Source: Pampus argenteus
Lineage: Eukaryota; Chordata; Actinopteri; Scombriformes; Stromateidae
Direction: 5' to 3'
Assembly: GCA_036937835.1 (NCBI GenBank)
Contig: CM072862.1
Span: 19,994,501-20,058,500 of the forward strand
DNA length: 64,000 bases
Below, one piece after another: positions 24,959 through 36,597 of the stretch. A program made the translations under genes and the position numbers. Position 1 is the first letter of the stretch. Every line of letters begins with the position of its first letter. The notes beneath the pieces are model-generated. The model searched no databases, was not told the origin of the DNA, and saw nothing but the letters and a program-made list of their open reading frames with translations.

Positions 24959-26214
24959 ATTGAGATTGAGATTGAGATTGAGATTCAACTTTATTGTCAT
25001 TGTGCAGAGTACAAGTACAGAGACAACGAAATGCAGTTAGCATCCATCCAGAAGTGCAAAAACAGCAGAAAGTGCAGAGTATGTGCAAATGAACAATATA
25101 AATATAAATAGTGGTATGAAGAGCAGGTATGGGAAGTACACTAGATGAGTGAGTGCAATGTGTCAGTGAAACAGTAAGAAAAATACACTATAGCGATAAG
25201 TACACTAGATGAGTATGATTACACTATTTACAAATGAATATACTATGTCAGTATTTTACACTATATTTACATTGGGTAAGTTAAAGCAGAATGAATACAC
25301 TAATAAATAGAAAACACTTTAAGAGTGTACTATAGAGAGGTAGGATATGGAAATGAATGTACATTATAGACAGAATAAATAGTTGTATAAATAGGGGTGG
25401 GGTGAGTCCTGCTATCACCGTGGTTTAGAGTTCAACAGTGTGATAGCAGCAGGGAAGAAGCTGTTCCTGAACCTGCTGGTCCGGGAACGGAGAGACCTGA
25501 AGCGTCTGCCGGAGGGGAGGGGGGTAAACAGTCTGTGGTTGGGGTGGGAAGTGTCTTTGGTGATGCAGTGAGCCTTCGCGAGGCGTCGCTTGCACTGTAT
25601 AGTGTCTATGGTGGGGAGTGAGGAACCGGTGATGCGTTGGGCAGTTTTCACCACCCTCTGCAGTGATTTCCGGTCCGCGACAGAGCAGTTACCATACCAC
25701 ACTGTGATGCAGTTGGTGAGGATGCTCTCGATAGTGCAGCGGTAGAAGTTCACCAGGATCTGGGAAGACAGGTTGATCTTCTTCAGTCTCCTCAGGAAAA
25801 ACAGACGCTGGTGAGCCTTCTTGACCAGAGTGGAAGTGTTGAGGGTCCAAGTAAGATCCTCAGAGATGTGGACACCCAGGAATTTAAAACTGGAGACACG
25901 CTCCACCTCTGTCCCGTTGATGCAGACTGGAGTGTGCGTGTCAGGTTTAGTCTTCCTGTAGTCCATGATGATCTCTTTGGTCTTCTTGGTGTTGAGTGTC
26001 AGGTTGTTGTCGGCACACCACGCCGCTAGGTGCTGGACCTCCTCCCTGTAGTCCGCCTCGTCGTTGTTGCGGATGAGGCCTATCACCGTTGTGTCGTCTG
26101 CAAACTTGATGATGGAGTTAGAGCCATGTACAGGTGTGCAGTCGAAGGTGAAGAGGGAGTAGAGGAGGGGGCTCAGCACACAGCCCTGTGGAACGCCAGT
26201 GCTCAGAGTATTCG
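24959..26214 (-). mobile_element. L2-type LINE (non-LTR retrotransposon), 5'-truncated
   Basis: The element runs on the minus strand. Its 3' end is a short (ATTGAG)n-type tail at about 24959-24984, next to CTTTATTGTCATTGTGCA and ACAACGAAATGCAGTTAGCA, strings I know as the 3' end of fish L2 elements. Its 3' UTR runs to 25414 and the reverse-transcriptase frame from 25415 to the break at about 26214. Beyond 26214 the sequence returns to segment A (GCCAAGTAGGCATTGTGG, matching GTCAAGTAGCCGTTGTGG in copy B), so the 5' junction is well placed. GCTCAGA occurs at both edges (24952 and 26201), but the second copy lies inside the coding part, so it is not a target-site duplication. The clean frame suggests a fairly recent insertion, later than the A/B duplication or simply absent from B. 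Confidence 0.9.
25415..26214 (-). CDS. Partial L2-type reverse transcriptase (C-terminal half)
   Basis: This is the C-terminal part of the LINE polymerase that copies element RNA into DNA at a nicked target site. The frame enters at the truncated 5' edge with TNTLSTGVPQGCVLSPLLYS, the conserved PQG..LSP box of non-LTR reverse transcriptases. About 25 residues later comes FADDTTVIGLI, in which FADD is the catalytic metal-binding box. Then follow SFKFLGVHISEDLTW, a basic LRRLKKINL helix, the TVWYGN segment and a C-terminal TPLPSGRRFRSLRSRTSRF stretch typical of L2 proteins. About 266 codons remain open with no stop or frameshift, unlike the other transposon relics here. The endonuclease domain and the N-terminal polymerase motifs are missing, so it is not autonomous. 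There is no initiator ATG at the edge; an internal GTG at 26179 is not a real start. Confidence 0.9.
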
Positions 26215-26442
26215 TCCTGCCAAGTAGGCATTGTGGAATAAATGCTGAAACATTTAGTCATGGAGCATTAACTGATTGTGATTGGCTGTCAGTGTGACCA
26301 ACACGTTTGTCTTCAAGCTTTTACCTGTACCTTGCAGTACTATGAAACACTACATATATATAAAGATGTGTTTTTCATACAAAGTGAATCATACAAGTGT
26401 TCCAAATTATGATGACAGTGTTAATCAGTGGTTTGTTTGCAG

Positions 26443-26629
26443 TCATAATATAATTAAAAGGCTGATAAGGACTGCATTTGCACCAGAGCCAAGAAAACTG
26501 TCCGATAATGGACCATTTGATTTCAGTCAGCCAGCTGACATCTTCAACTCCAGCTTGCTAGACACATCGGTTTCCTCCTTTTACTTCCTACCTCTAAGAG
26601 ATATTTTAATGTTCAGTATTTTGAAATGA
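26443..26629 (+). other. Exon-like block in copy A (RLIRTAFAPEPRK)
   Basis: Follows a TTTGTTTGCAG acceptor-like site ending at 26442. The frame reads KRLIRTAFAPEPRKLSDN then GPFDFSQ and remains open to 26629. Copy B has the same acceptor and nearly the same peptide (28143-28297), with one residue changed in the first 24 (L to P). B then loses 20 bases in two small deletions and leaves the frame. The residue mix is protein-like. I do not recognise a family. It may be a fossil exon or a piece of an unknown element's gene. Confidence 0.3.
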
Positions 26630-26651
26630 TTTTCCCTGTAATATTTGTAGA

Positions 26652-26795
26652 CAGATATTGAAGAAGGTCATTGAGCAGTACAAATATGTGGGGAGAGCTT
26701 TGACAGCTACAGTATCTCACACACATTTGACACATGAGCTTGTCAGATACCTGTATGTGTCTGGACAAATATTGAACAACATCATTGTACTTTAA
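26652..26795 (+). other. Second exon-like block in copy A (LKKVIEQYKYV)
   Basis: After a GTAGACAG acceptor-like site the frame reads QILKKVIEQYKYVGRALTAT, later LTHELVRYLYVSGQILNNII, to a TAA at 26793. Copy B reads LKKVIEQYKYVVSSLTAIS and THKLVRNLYVSGQISNSII in its matching frame (28339 onward). The frame is kept in both despite substitutions and small indels. No family recognised. Confidence 0.3.
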
Positions 26796-26980
26796 TGTGG
26801 ACAAAATGTACACAAGGCACCTTATACCACATGTTAAAGAACAATAATATTTTTCTGAAAACTACACAGGAACTACTGTAGATCATTTTTATATTAGTGC
26901 ATCATTATCTCTTGTTTTTAATTCTTTGTGTTCATTAAATGATAGTAGCCACCTGAGGCTACTATGAAGTCTTCCTACAC

Positions 26981-27492
26981 CACTATTTGTTGCACTGATA
27001 AAATGCCACCTTGAAGCAGCAGTTGTTTTTGAGGATCAGTACAGTTTTTCCAACAGTTGAGGAGGCATAATAGAGGGGAGAGGGATGTTATTAAGTAAAA
27101 GCAGTGAAGTGGACAATCTATAATCCAATCAGTTGTCAAGGCAATAAAATAAGACACTACATGTGTTAATGGAAGGATTACTGGACCAGTCTTTTGTCAA
27201 CAAGAATGACTGTTTTATTGTAGCATCCATAAGACATGCGTCTCAGGGGTGGTGGGCTCCACGTTAAGAGTGTTACTACATGACTCATTACAGTGGCTTC
27301 GTCACAGTATCTGCTTAAGACTTGGAGTGATACAGTAGGCGGCAGGTATAGTGTATGTAAGAATATCAGTACATGACTGGCTGTAACAGAGAAGTTTGAG
27401 ATCAGAGAAATTTGTAGGTCGTATTGACATTTTTGTCTGCTGTGAGGCTTCAGACGACTGACAAGTTGGACAGATTGTTAAGTCATGTACAG

Positions 27493-27523
<31 letters not shown>

Positions 27524-28570
27524 TGTTTTGAACATTGCAACCCTTCTCAACATCTATGTTTTAACAGTTGCCGTAGGAAATGTCCTAGTTGCCATAGGAA
27601 TTGACAAACTATCATAGAAACATCTGTTATTGCTAGGTAGCAAACAAAATGTCAAGATGCTTGCATGTGAATGTGAAGAGAAAGGGAGCGAGAGGGAGAG
27701 AGACATTAGGAGAGAGAGAGACAAGCAAGAGATAGATGAGCAAATTGCAATCAGTCATCTTGTTGTTCTTTCTACATCCTCATTGTGTCAAATCACACAC
27801 ATATGAAAGAAAGAAAAGGTGATACTGAGAAAACACAATGAACACATTAGGCATTACTTTTTGTGTGTAGACATTGCTGTAGCTCAGATACCAATCTTGT
27901 CAAGTAGCCGTTGTGGAATAAATGCTGAGAAAAGGCCAAAACATTTATTCATGGAGCATTAACTGACTGCAAGTTGGCTGCCAGCACGACTGGCCGGTGT
28001 GAGTAAAAGGTTTGTCTTCGAGCTTTTACACCCTGCGGTACTAATCACCCATCACATGAAAGATGATGTGTTTTCATAGAAAGTGAATCCTACAAGTGTT
28101 TGAAAATGATGGCGACAGTGTTAATCAGTGGTTTGTTTGCAGTTATAATAAAATTTAAAAGGCTGATAAGGACTGCATTTGCACCAGAGCCAAGAAAACC
28201 GTCTGATAATGGACCATTTGATTTCAGTCAACATCTTCAACTCCACATCGGTTTCCTCCTTTTATTTCCAACCTTTAAGAGATATTTTAATGTTTAGTAT
28301 TTTGAAATGATTTTCCCAGAAATAATTGTAGACAGATATTGAAGAAGGTCATTGAGCAGTACAAATATGTGGTGAGCTCGTTGACAGCTATCTCATCACT
28401 TGATATGACACACAAGCTTGTCAGAAACCTGTATGTGTCTGGACAAATATCGAACTCCATCATTGTACTGCAGTTTAAATGTGGCAGTTCATACCCCATT
28501 TTAAAAAACAACAATATTTTCTGGAAACTATACAGTAACTGTATAGTACTGTAGATTATTTTGATATATA
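26981..28570. repeat. Duplicated segment, copy B
   Basis: Matches copy A block by block as described there. By eye the block at 28097-28320 and its partner at 26404-26640 agree at roughly nine bases in ten. Copy B has a 27-base A-run at 27497-27523 that A lacks, and GA-rich DNA at 27675-27725. At 27881-27893 it reads straight through AGCTCAGATACCAATCTTGTC, where copy A carries the LINE, so B preserves the empty site. Confidence 0.85.
28143..28297 (+). other. Exon-like block in copy B (RLIRTAFAPEPRK)
   Basis: Same acceptor-like TTTGTTTGCAG (ending 28142) and same frame as in copy A: KRLIRTAFAPEPRKPSDN then GPFDFSQ. After that, B lacks about 8 and 12 bases relative to A, and the frame shifts. 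If this was once an exon it is broken in B beyond this point. Confidence 0.3.
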
Positions 28571-31500
28571 ACAATTACATACATCAATATATCTATACAG
28601 GTAACATCTTATGTTTTCACTTATGACAGATACTAAGAAAAAAATACTCCAAGTAATGAAACATATACATATAATTTACTTTGAATATTGTCTCAATCCA
28701 TGTGTTTGCATATTACTTTTTTGTAATGTAAGCAGAAAGCGGAGCTCCTGCATTCACATGCAAAGATCTGCATGCATGGTTAGCCATAGTGCCAGAGGTA
28801 CCAGAGGCTGTTTTTCTTTTTCTTTTTCTTGAGACTGAACTAGGCCTGAAGGCCTTGCGAAAACATTCTGCTTGGGTCTACTGACTATCCAATCACTGTC
28901 ACACCTTAGCTTTAAATAGATGCCCCAGAAGTACGACCATGTTCAGGATAAAACCGGCAGTGTGGGACATACGATGCAGGAGTCTGTGCTGCACAGTCAG
29001 CAAACAATTAGCTTAACCCTGGTTGGACTTTGGTCTGAAAGGATCATGTGTATTAACTCACACTTGCTGTCGCCAACCACTAATCATGGGTGGCTTTAAT
29101 CAATCAATCAATTATTATAGGACAAATGTTATGCCACTTGGATTTTTTTATATTTTTAACATATATTGTTCACACACAATGTTCATATCGCAAATTTTTT
29201 TATTTGCTATTGCAATAGCTACATGTTGTAACACTACAGTTGCTATACTGTAGTTACTGGAATAAGGTTAAGCATTAGGCAACTACAACAATGGTCACAC
29301 ATTCGTGGTTATAAAACAAAATAATACCATATTCTATTCCACATAGAGTGATTACACAGTCATAGTTGATGGTTGTTTGCTGTGTAATGATGCCAGACAA
29401 TTTCACTTCACATGTGAGTGTCTTCTGATAGACAGCCAGCAGTGTTTATACTTACACATTCAATTTAGAATTGCTCTGTGCATTGGCACAGAGAAGGAAC
29501 ATTTCTGAGTCCTCTGTACAAGACTTAAAAGGCTTTTTTTTTATTCATCTGGACTTCATTTGTTTCACTATTGTACTAAGGCAAAGCAACAACTGCAGCA
29601 GGGGACTAATATGGAGTTCACAGATAATGCTGTGATTGGTCACACTCATTTGTAATACCGGGGTATCTTATTTAACAGAGATAGCCAATAAGACATACGG
29701 CACGTTAAACTGTTCAAAAAACAAAAGTATACTTTTTCACATTGTAATAGTGGCAATAAAGTCATAATACCTGCTAGAGAAGGAACATATTTTAACAAGA
29801 AATTTGTGTAAGCCCATGTTTTCTCCATCTGATAGTTATCGTTATGTCCAACATGCTCCTGCGATATTGTGGTGGAAAACTGCAAATAATCAAGTTCAAC
29901 GGTCACACAGTCAAATCAGTGAAGTGGTATGAACATGCATAGCAGATAACTCTTGTTTGTTAAGCGAGACAAGCTACAGCAGTGGTGTAAAAAAAGGCAA
30001 TTACAGTTTTCACATTTGTTTTGGCTGCCTAGTCCAGTTTACTGCACTGGAACATGTTCTCAAGTCAAAATTCAAGCGCTGTGCATGGAGGTGCCGTAAT
30101 AAAAATATAAAGAGCGCATTGATGGCGGCTAATGTTTGAGCATCCCATTTCAAAACTGAAAGGAACATTTACTCCAGTCTCTGTAAACAAACATGCCTCC
30201 TTTGAAAATGGTGTAAGACTGGAACAGGCAGCATAAATGGGATATATATATACTACATATATTATACATGAAAGGATACCCTCCTTTATTTTTCCCCATC
30301 AAAACATGGAACATTTATTTTTATTTGTTCAGCCTTATTTATACACCCCAACCTCTTTGGTACATTGAATGTATAAATCCACCTCTTATGACCCATTAGG
30401 ACTGTTGGTAACAACTAGTGTTAGTTGAATGAGTTGCAGGTGTGTGTCGGACTTTGTTTTGATGGTTTTTGTGTCTAAAAACAAAACTATCTAACTAAGT
30501 GTTTCCTTTATGCTGTCATTCAGCTTTGACTTATCTAGCCCATAGTGTCAAAAGTGGATTTAGCAACAGTGCATGTGTAGTTTGTTGTTAATGATATGAT
30601 AAATTGCCAGGAGGATTAATCAAGCATAAACAGATGTCTGGATGTGACACTTCTGGCCACCAGGTGTTACCCAGCATTTGGCAGATCCTAAACCACCTTA
30701 GATTAAGCCGTTTTGTCCACGATGACTGGCAGGGTTTGACGCAAACCAAAAACAGCCACCATATGACTTTCTGGTGAAATGCACATCAGTGCAGTGCATC
30801 TTCTTCAAAATGACTGTAGATATCTTCTGTAATACCATTACAGGTAATGCAGTAGGATATTAGTAGCTAAAACACCAGTATTAGACCTCAGAATTAAGGT
30901 ACAGATTCACGGCTGAAAATGGAAGCAGGAATCATGTTCAGTTGCTGTAGCAATAGTTGCTGTCTGTCATGTAAAATTGAAAGGACGCATACAGGCCGGC
31001 CATGTCAAAGAAAGATGAGCCTGACATCTGCAGTTCAGCAGACTTGCTCTGACCCATGCCTCTGCCTGTCCTCTTATTGCAAGCCTCCATGACACCTGTC
31101 CAAATTAAATGTCTCGGAGTGTCTGGAAGGCAGTCTCACTGCCGTAGTCATCACTGTGGCGGGGAGTGTGACTCTCCAAGTTAAGTAAGAGTGACAGCGG
31201 CAAGCCCAGAACAATAATGGTAAAAATAAAAGATTATCATTAATGTAGAGGAGATTTAGATGCAAGTATAGTGTAGCTCTCTCTATATAGATATATATAT
31301 ACTGTGTATATAGCTATATATATGTAGGATTGATTCCCAGGCAATGCCTGCACCCACTTCAATCATGCCGGTGTAATACACATGTACCCGATCTCGGTTC
31401 CTTCCATCTAATCTACTTTCTATTTCAGGAAACCACTGTGATCAATGATTTGTTTATTTGCCTGTGTAATAAGCAAATTATGCTAAGCGTGAGAAGTCAC

Positions 31501-32728
31501 CTCTAGCATTAACCCGCTTACATTTTAATCAATGACTTAAGTGGTTATCAGGATGCCACAGGCAATGAGGTGATAGAGCCAGTTACAGACTACAATTTGT
31601 CCTTTTAAATGTCTGAGAGACCCGATCCTGTTATTTAGTAGTAGAGAATGCAATTTCTCTGGGAGTCACTCATCCAAGAAGAAACATTCATCATATTTGC
31701 AATTAGTGGCCTCATTTATTACAACCACTGCAATCCTTGTAGAATCATAGTTTTGACTCAAAACTATTTTGATAGATGACTATTTCCCGATCAGTATGAT
31801 AATTACCAATTAACGGTCAAACAAACCTCAGGATTTCTTTTCTAGAGCTGCATACATATTTGGTCCATATCTTGCTCCCCATAATAGGATGCATTCATTT
31901 TCAGTTCAGTAGCATGTTGGGGGATCGTGACACAGTTACAGTTGCACTGAGTAATTTAACATTCTGTAGTGCTCTACATTATGCTTTTAACCTTTTCCAT
32001 TTTTTCTTTAAGTGTTTGAGCATCATGACTTAATACTATTTGAATTGAATAGCTGTGGTAATGACGTGTATATGTATTTAATGTGGGGAATTTTAAATTG
32101 TGACTAAACTGAACAGCAGTTATCCATTACATTCTGTTATTACTACAATCATTAGCATTAGCACTCACTTATTTACATGACTGTATTACGTTTACTATCA
32201 TAGATCCAGAAACTGTGATACAATCAAATTATTCTATACAAATTTCTATAGAAAGATTCTTCTTCTACAAGTAAGTAAATAAGTTAAACTCAAGACAATA
32301 CCTGAGATTCACCAAATGTGTGCTAATCACAGGTTTAAGACTAATATTCTGCACTCCTACTACTGCTTCTAATAGTAATAATAATAATACTATGGATAGT
32401 AACTTTAGTGTTAAAAATATTGAAGCTAAATTTACAGTTCATGAACTCTAAAGCGGCCACTGGCAGTGACCATCAATCCTCCAATAAATGATCCACAAAT
32501 GCACTTCCTTAGTGTTATGTCCAACATGCAAACACATCACGCGCTCACTTTGGTAGCAGCAGGGATTATCCCTGCCAGTACAGAAAGCGTACTGCTGCCA
32601 GTTACTTTCCAGAGAGACAACTGAACAGAGTGGCATTGCCTATTGCTCCTTTCAAGTCATCAGAGGCCACAAGTCATTTTTTATGATGAGTTCTTGATTT
32701 GCTTTACATGAAGCAAAAAGCAAAATAA

Positions 32729-32766
<38 letters not shown>

Positions 32767-32998
32767 TATGAGCCCTAGAAAGCAAATAATATTTGTTTAG
32801 CACCAGCCTGTAGTTCGACTACAGTATCTGAAAATGTGATGAACGGAAAATGAGAAAAACTGCATAAATTGCATATGTGCTCAGCATGTTACTATTTAAT
32901 ATTTACTGTCTGCATTATTTTCTATTTTATGCATGGGCATTCAAAGGCGTAGACCACAGTACGTATGTATGTATAAAGCTGTATTTGAAATAGTGTTG
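28571..32998. other. Unique non-coding DNA
   Basis: No gene recognised. A CCAAT box (28889-28895) and a TTTAAATA stretch (28911-28918) are correctly spaced for a promoter, but nothing coding follows. The stretch 31000-31700 is unrepetitive and balanced in composition, with homeodomain/POU-like (GCAAATTATGC, 31473-31483) and forkhead-like (TTTGTTTATTTG, 31449-31460) sites. It is the best conserved-non-coding candidate by eye. Confidence 0.5.
32730..32766. repeat. (AGAT)n microsatellite
   Basis: About nine perfect AGAT units, preceded by AAATAAAT. Confidence 0.95.
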
Positions 32999-33066
32999 CA
33001 GTCAAAGGTTTGAATACACTTTCCCACTCACTTGAAGGAGAAAGTGTGTCCAAACTTTTGACTGTT
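32999..33066. mobile_element. Tc1-like miniature inverted-repeat element
   Basis: The left arm reads CAGTCAAAGGTTTGAATACA and the right arm reads GTGTGTCCAAACTTTTGACT. Reverse-complemented, the right arm matches the left apart from about three bases. GTGTGTCCAAACTTTTGACTG is the terminus of Tc1-like elements in fish. Only about a dozen bases separate the arms, so this is a collapsed, non-autonomous copy. No clear TA duplication remains on the left. Confidence 0.75.
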
Positions 33067-34108
33067 AATGTATTTGAATTTAAATGTTCCCCCTGTCAGT
33101 TATTTGTTCATTTAAGCTTTCAGGCAGGGGGGGTGGACTGTGTGTATGTGTGGGTGGGGATTGTAGTTGATAGCAAAGGCTGAGTAGTCTCCCAGAATGG
33201 CTATGGTCTGATAGGGTGTAAATCTAACTATGGGCCAATCCTGCTGCTATAGGGCTTAATGTCACTCCTGCATTTGGAGACCGAAGAAAATCCCAGAAAT
33301 GATTATGAAAAACGAGATTGGCTTTCACTGTGTTTAGCACATTTTCATTCCCCAGGCACAAGCAGGGAATTCTTAGAGAGAGTGGTCTGTCTGTCACTTT
33401 AGTGACATAGTGTTACATTGTCAAGGAAATTAATTTTAGACTTGTGCCGTTCACACTGAGCTTCATATAGGACTGTCTGATACAATCTGACAGTGATCCA
33501 TGGTTTTACCCTCTAACCTAAAGTGCAATCCAGATCTTAAATAAGACAAGCTGTCCACTCAAGTTTGTTACAACATAATCTAGATTCTGACTAAGGTGGA
33601 AAATCTGTGTCTCATCAGGTATGATGCAATACTGCTGTATGTGCATATACATACAGACATATACTATCACACATGAAGGCACCCACCCAGTGAGCTCAGC
33701 ATAAAACCTGTTCCAGATTACACCCACCCAGATCTTCAGCAAGATTTACAGAAATCACAGTAAACCTTATGGTGTGACTACCCCTGTAAAATGATGACTT
33801 CATAATTGCATCCAAAGTTTTCACATATCTCTTCAGCTTTTCCTTTTGAGCACTTTATATCAAAGTCATACATACTAACTCTTTAAGTGTTTCTTTCTTT
33901 CACTTAGTCTCTCCTAATTGGAATATATATATAGTAGACAAATATTAGATGTTTTTCAAAAATTTTTATTTCTGAAAGAGTGTTTTTTTATAGTCATCAT
34001 TTGGCTAAATGTGACAACTCTGCATTTACCGTTGAAAAAATACCCAAACAATTATATTATAAACAATTATATTAACTACTACTCTGAGCTGAGGTGTTTT
34101 TGGGTGTA

Positions 34109-34187
34109 AGACACCCACCCACCCACCTACACACAAACACACACACACACATATACCCATAAATACACTCATTAACACACACACACG
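34109..34187. repeat. CA/CCCA-rich simple repeat
   Basis: (CACC)n passing into (CA)n, then AT-interrupted CA units. Confidence 0.85.
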
Positions 34188-36569
34188 TAGACCAGACCGT
34201 CACTCTGTCAGTATTTGTCGTCACCTTTGTCGTGGGAATGAAATTCAATTATTAAAAGAAAATGTTGAACCATCACAATTTACAGAATGGAAATATAATG
34301 AGATGCAAATAACTGTGGTACTATGCATTTGAGGCATTTTGTCACACCATAATAGTATAATGTTGATAAGGGAAGTGAGGCCAAAATAAATTTATTCCGA
34401 GTAACAGAAATAGAGGGAAAGACTGCGACATTATGAAAGGGCTCAAATGTAATAAGGGGAAGGGAACGTACGTACTGTAATATAATGTGGAAGATGACTA
34501 AAATAGCATGCTAATAAAAGAATGCATTCCATTTGAGATTTGCTTGTAATGTGTTGATTTTTATATGTCATGCATGTGGTATTTGGAAATGTCTACCTAC
34601 CTGCCAGCCTGGCTACCTGCCTCCTATTTCAACACGGTGCAATTTGAACTGTGACAGTTCATACTGTTTTGTTTCAGCCTGATCACTGCACTGCCAAGAG
34701 CCACTGAAAAGCCACCAAATCTTAGTCCTCACATGCCTACAGATTTGCCTCTATGAGACATATTGTTCTACGGCGTGTGTCTGTCTGTAGCATATATCAG
34801 TGCCAGTGGTGGTGCCAAAGACTTATCTCCTGTTAGCAATTTTCATTTGAATGTCCTTGCAGTTGTTTGGCACGAGCTCATAATGACAAGAGGGGGAAAG
34901 AAGACACGTAACAGAGCTAAGACAGAGTTATGCTTGATCCTTATTGGATGGCTCATTTACTCTACAAAAAACAACAATACAGATTGAAACAAGCAAGTGG
35001 GTTTAATTCAACTAAATGGTTAAAGGTGAGAAACTGACGTGTTACAACATTACAGTAAGTCTGTAGCGTACATTCAAGTGTACTGTAGGTGCAGTGCTGT
35101 TTGTACACAGGTCCAAAGGTGTTGGACACTGTAATTGAAAGTGTATTTTCTTTCTTTTCTTTCTGTTTTTTTTCTAAAGGTACTGAACAATAAATCTGTG
35201 ACTGAATGTGCCCACTTGATAACCCCAGTGTTGTATGTGTTTCTACCACGTCCCCTCTACTCTGACATCTAATCAAAGCTTCTACTTAAAACCTAAACCT
35301 AGTTTAGTAGCAAAAGTAGGGCACATTAACCTCATATATGTAATCTTGGTCTCATATATGATTCTCGATCAATATTATAATAACTGTAGTAACACTAATT
35401 GTATGCAAAAAAAATAATTAAACTATTATTATTTACTGACTTCACTACCCTGTTGTCACTTCTTGCCACTTGTTTGGTGGCTGATTGTGCTCCTTCACAG
35501 CACAATCAGTTGATCCATCAGTCATTATTGGCCAGTTTGTTATAAAGATAGTCAGTTGTGAATGTCTACAATGCAAATTCCTGGATATAAAATGTTTATC
35601 TGCAATTTTTCTGTAGTGGTCCCAGTAATATTTGTATTAAAGCAGCATATTGTAGGACACACAGTAATTTGAAGGGACATAACAACATACAAAACAGAGG
35701 GACAGGGGGCAGCCGTCTCAGCCTTAGCTGAGTTTACAGAAATGTCCACATTTTAAGATTCAAATCATAAAGATTTAACTTTAGGTAGAAGCTACAGCCA
35801 GCAGGACTATAGCCTATTTATATGAATATTCCCAACCAAAGAGCACGTTCTTCACCTTGAATATTTCATTTCATCGTTTGTTTCATAGTTGAGGACATTG
35901 TTTTTGTCCATATGGTGCTAAGGTGATAAAAAATGTAATACGGTTGATAAATTATGTACAGAAACTAATGTAGTTGACCAGTTCTCACTAAGAAAGAAAA
36001 CTAATGAAAAATGAACCCTCAATAAAAATTCAGTTTTTTCTTGGCCTCATCTAGAGAGGTCAGAGTGCATGGTCATGTGCCTTTACAGGCATTCTGGTGT
36101 ATTGTATATCAAACCACATGGACAGCTCAGTGTGAAATAAGCATCTGTGTGTATATACGTGTCTTTTTGTTGGTGATTAAAAGAAGGTAACTACTTTTAT
36201 AGGCTCAGGGGCTTATCTTGTTACTGAGCAGCGTGAAGGTTAATGCTATACCTATCTTGTATTTAATGTAGAGATATTTTGTTGCTTCAACAGCCCTTTA
36301 CTCATTTCACATTGCAAGCCTGGAGTGATGCTTTCCAACAGACAAGGCCATATTCCAAACGTAGACCATAGCCATCTGTACTCGGTGGGAATAGAGAATC
36401 AATCATTTTATGTGGAGAGGTGAAAAGTGTCCATGGCCTCCACCGCATAGACTAATGCTGCCTCGAAACCAACACTAGCCGGTTAGTTCTGACAAGTCCA
36501 AGGAGGGCACATTTGTGCATTTACTTTGAAGCTACTGCAAATTAAACCAAGGCACACGCAATAACCTAT

Positions 36570-36597
36570 GCACACACACACACACACACACACACAC
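36570..36597. repeat. (CA)n microsatellite
   Basis: About 14 uninterrupted CA units. Confidence 0.95.

Larger units (their letters stand above)
22841..26895. repeat. Duplicated segment, copy A (interrupted by a LINE)
   Basis: Opens CACTATTTGCTGCACTGATA. Copy B, starting at 26981, opens CACTATTTGTTGCACTGATA. The two share, in the same order, blocks at 22841-23070/26981-27170, 23090-23240/27205-27365, about 23265-23310/27528-27580, about 24857-24958/27790-27890 and 26215-26895/27893-28570. Copy A has about 1.5 kb (23310-24850) with no counterpart in B and a 1.26-kb LINE at 24959-26214. Copy B has only about 210 bases at that point. The units lie head to tail with about 85 bases between them. 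Either a local tandem duplication or two neighbouring insertions of one repeat would explain this. Confidence 0.85.

Noticed and set aside
26201..26207. GCTCAGA at both edges of the LINE as a target-site duplication
   Set aside because: The right-hand copy lies inside the reverse-transcriptase frame, before the true 5' junction at about 26214.
28889..28918. CCAAT box plus TTTAAATA spaced like a promoter
   Set aside because: Short common motifs, with no coding or transcript evidence downstream. Chance is likely in AT-rich DNA.
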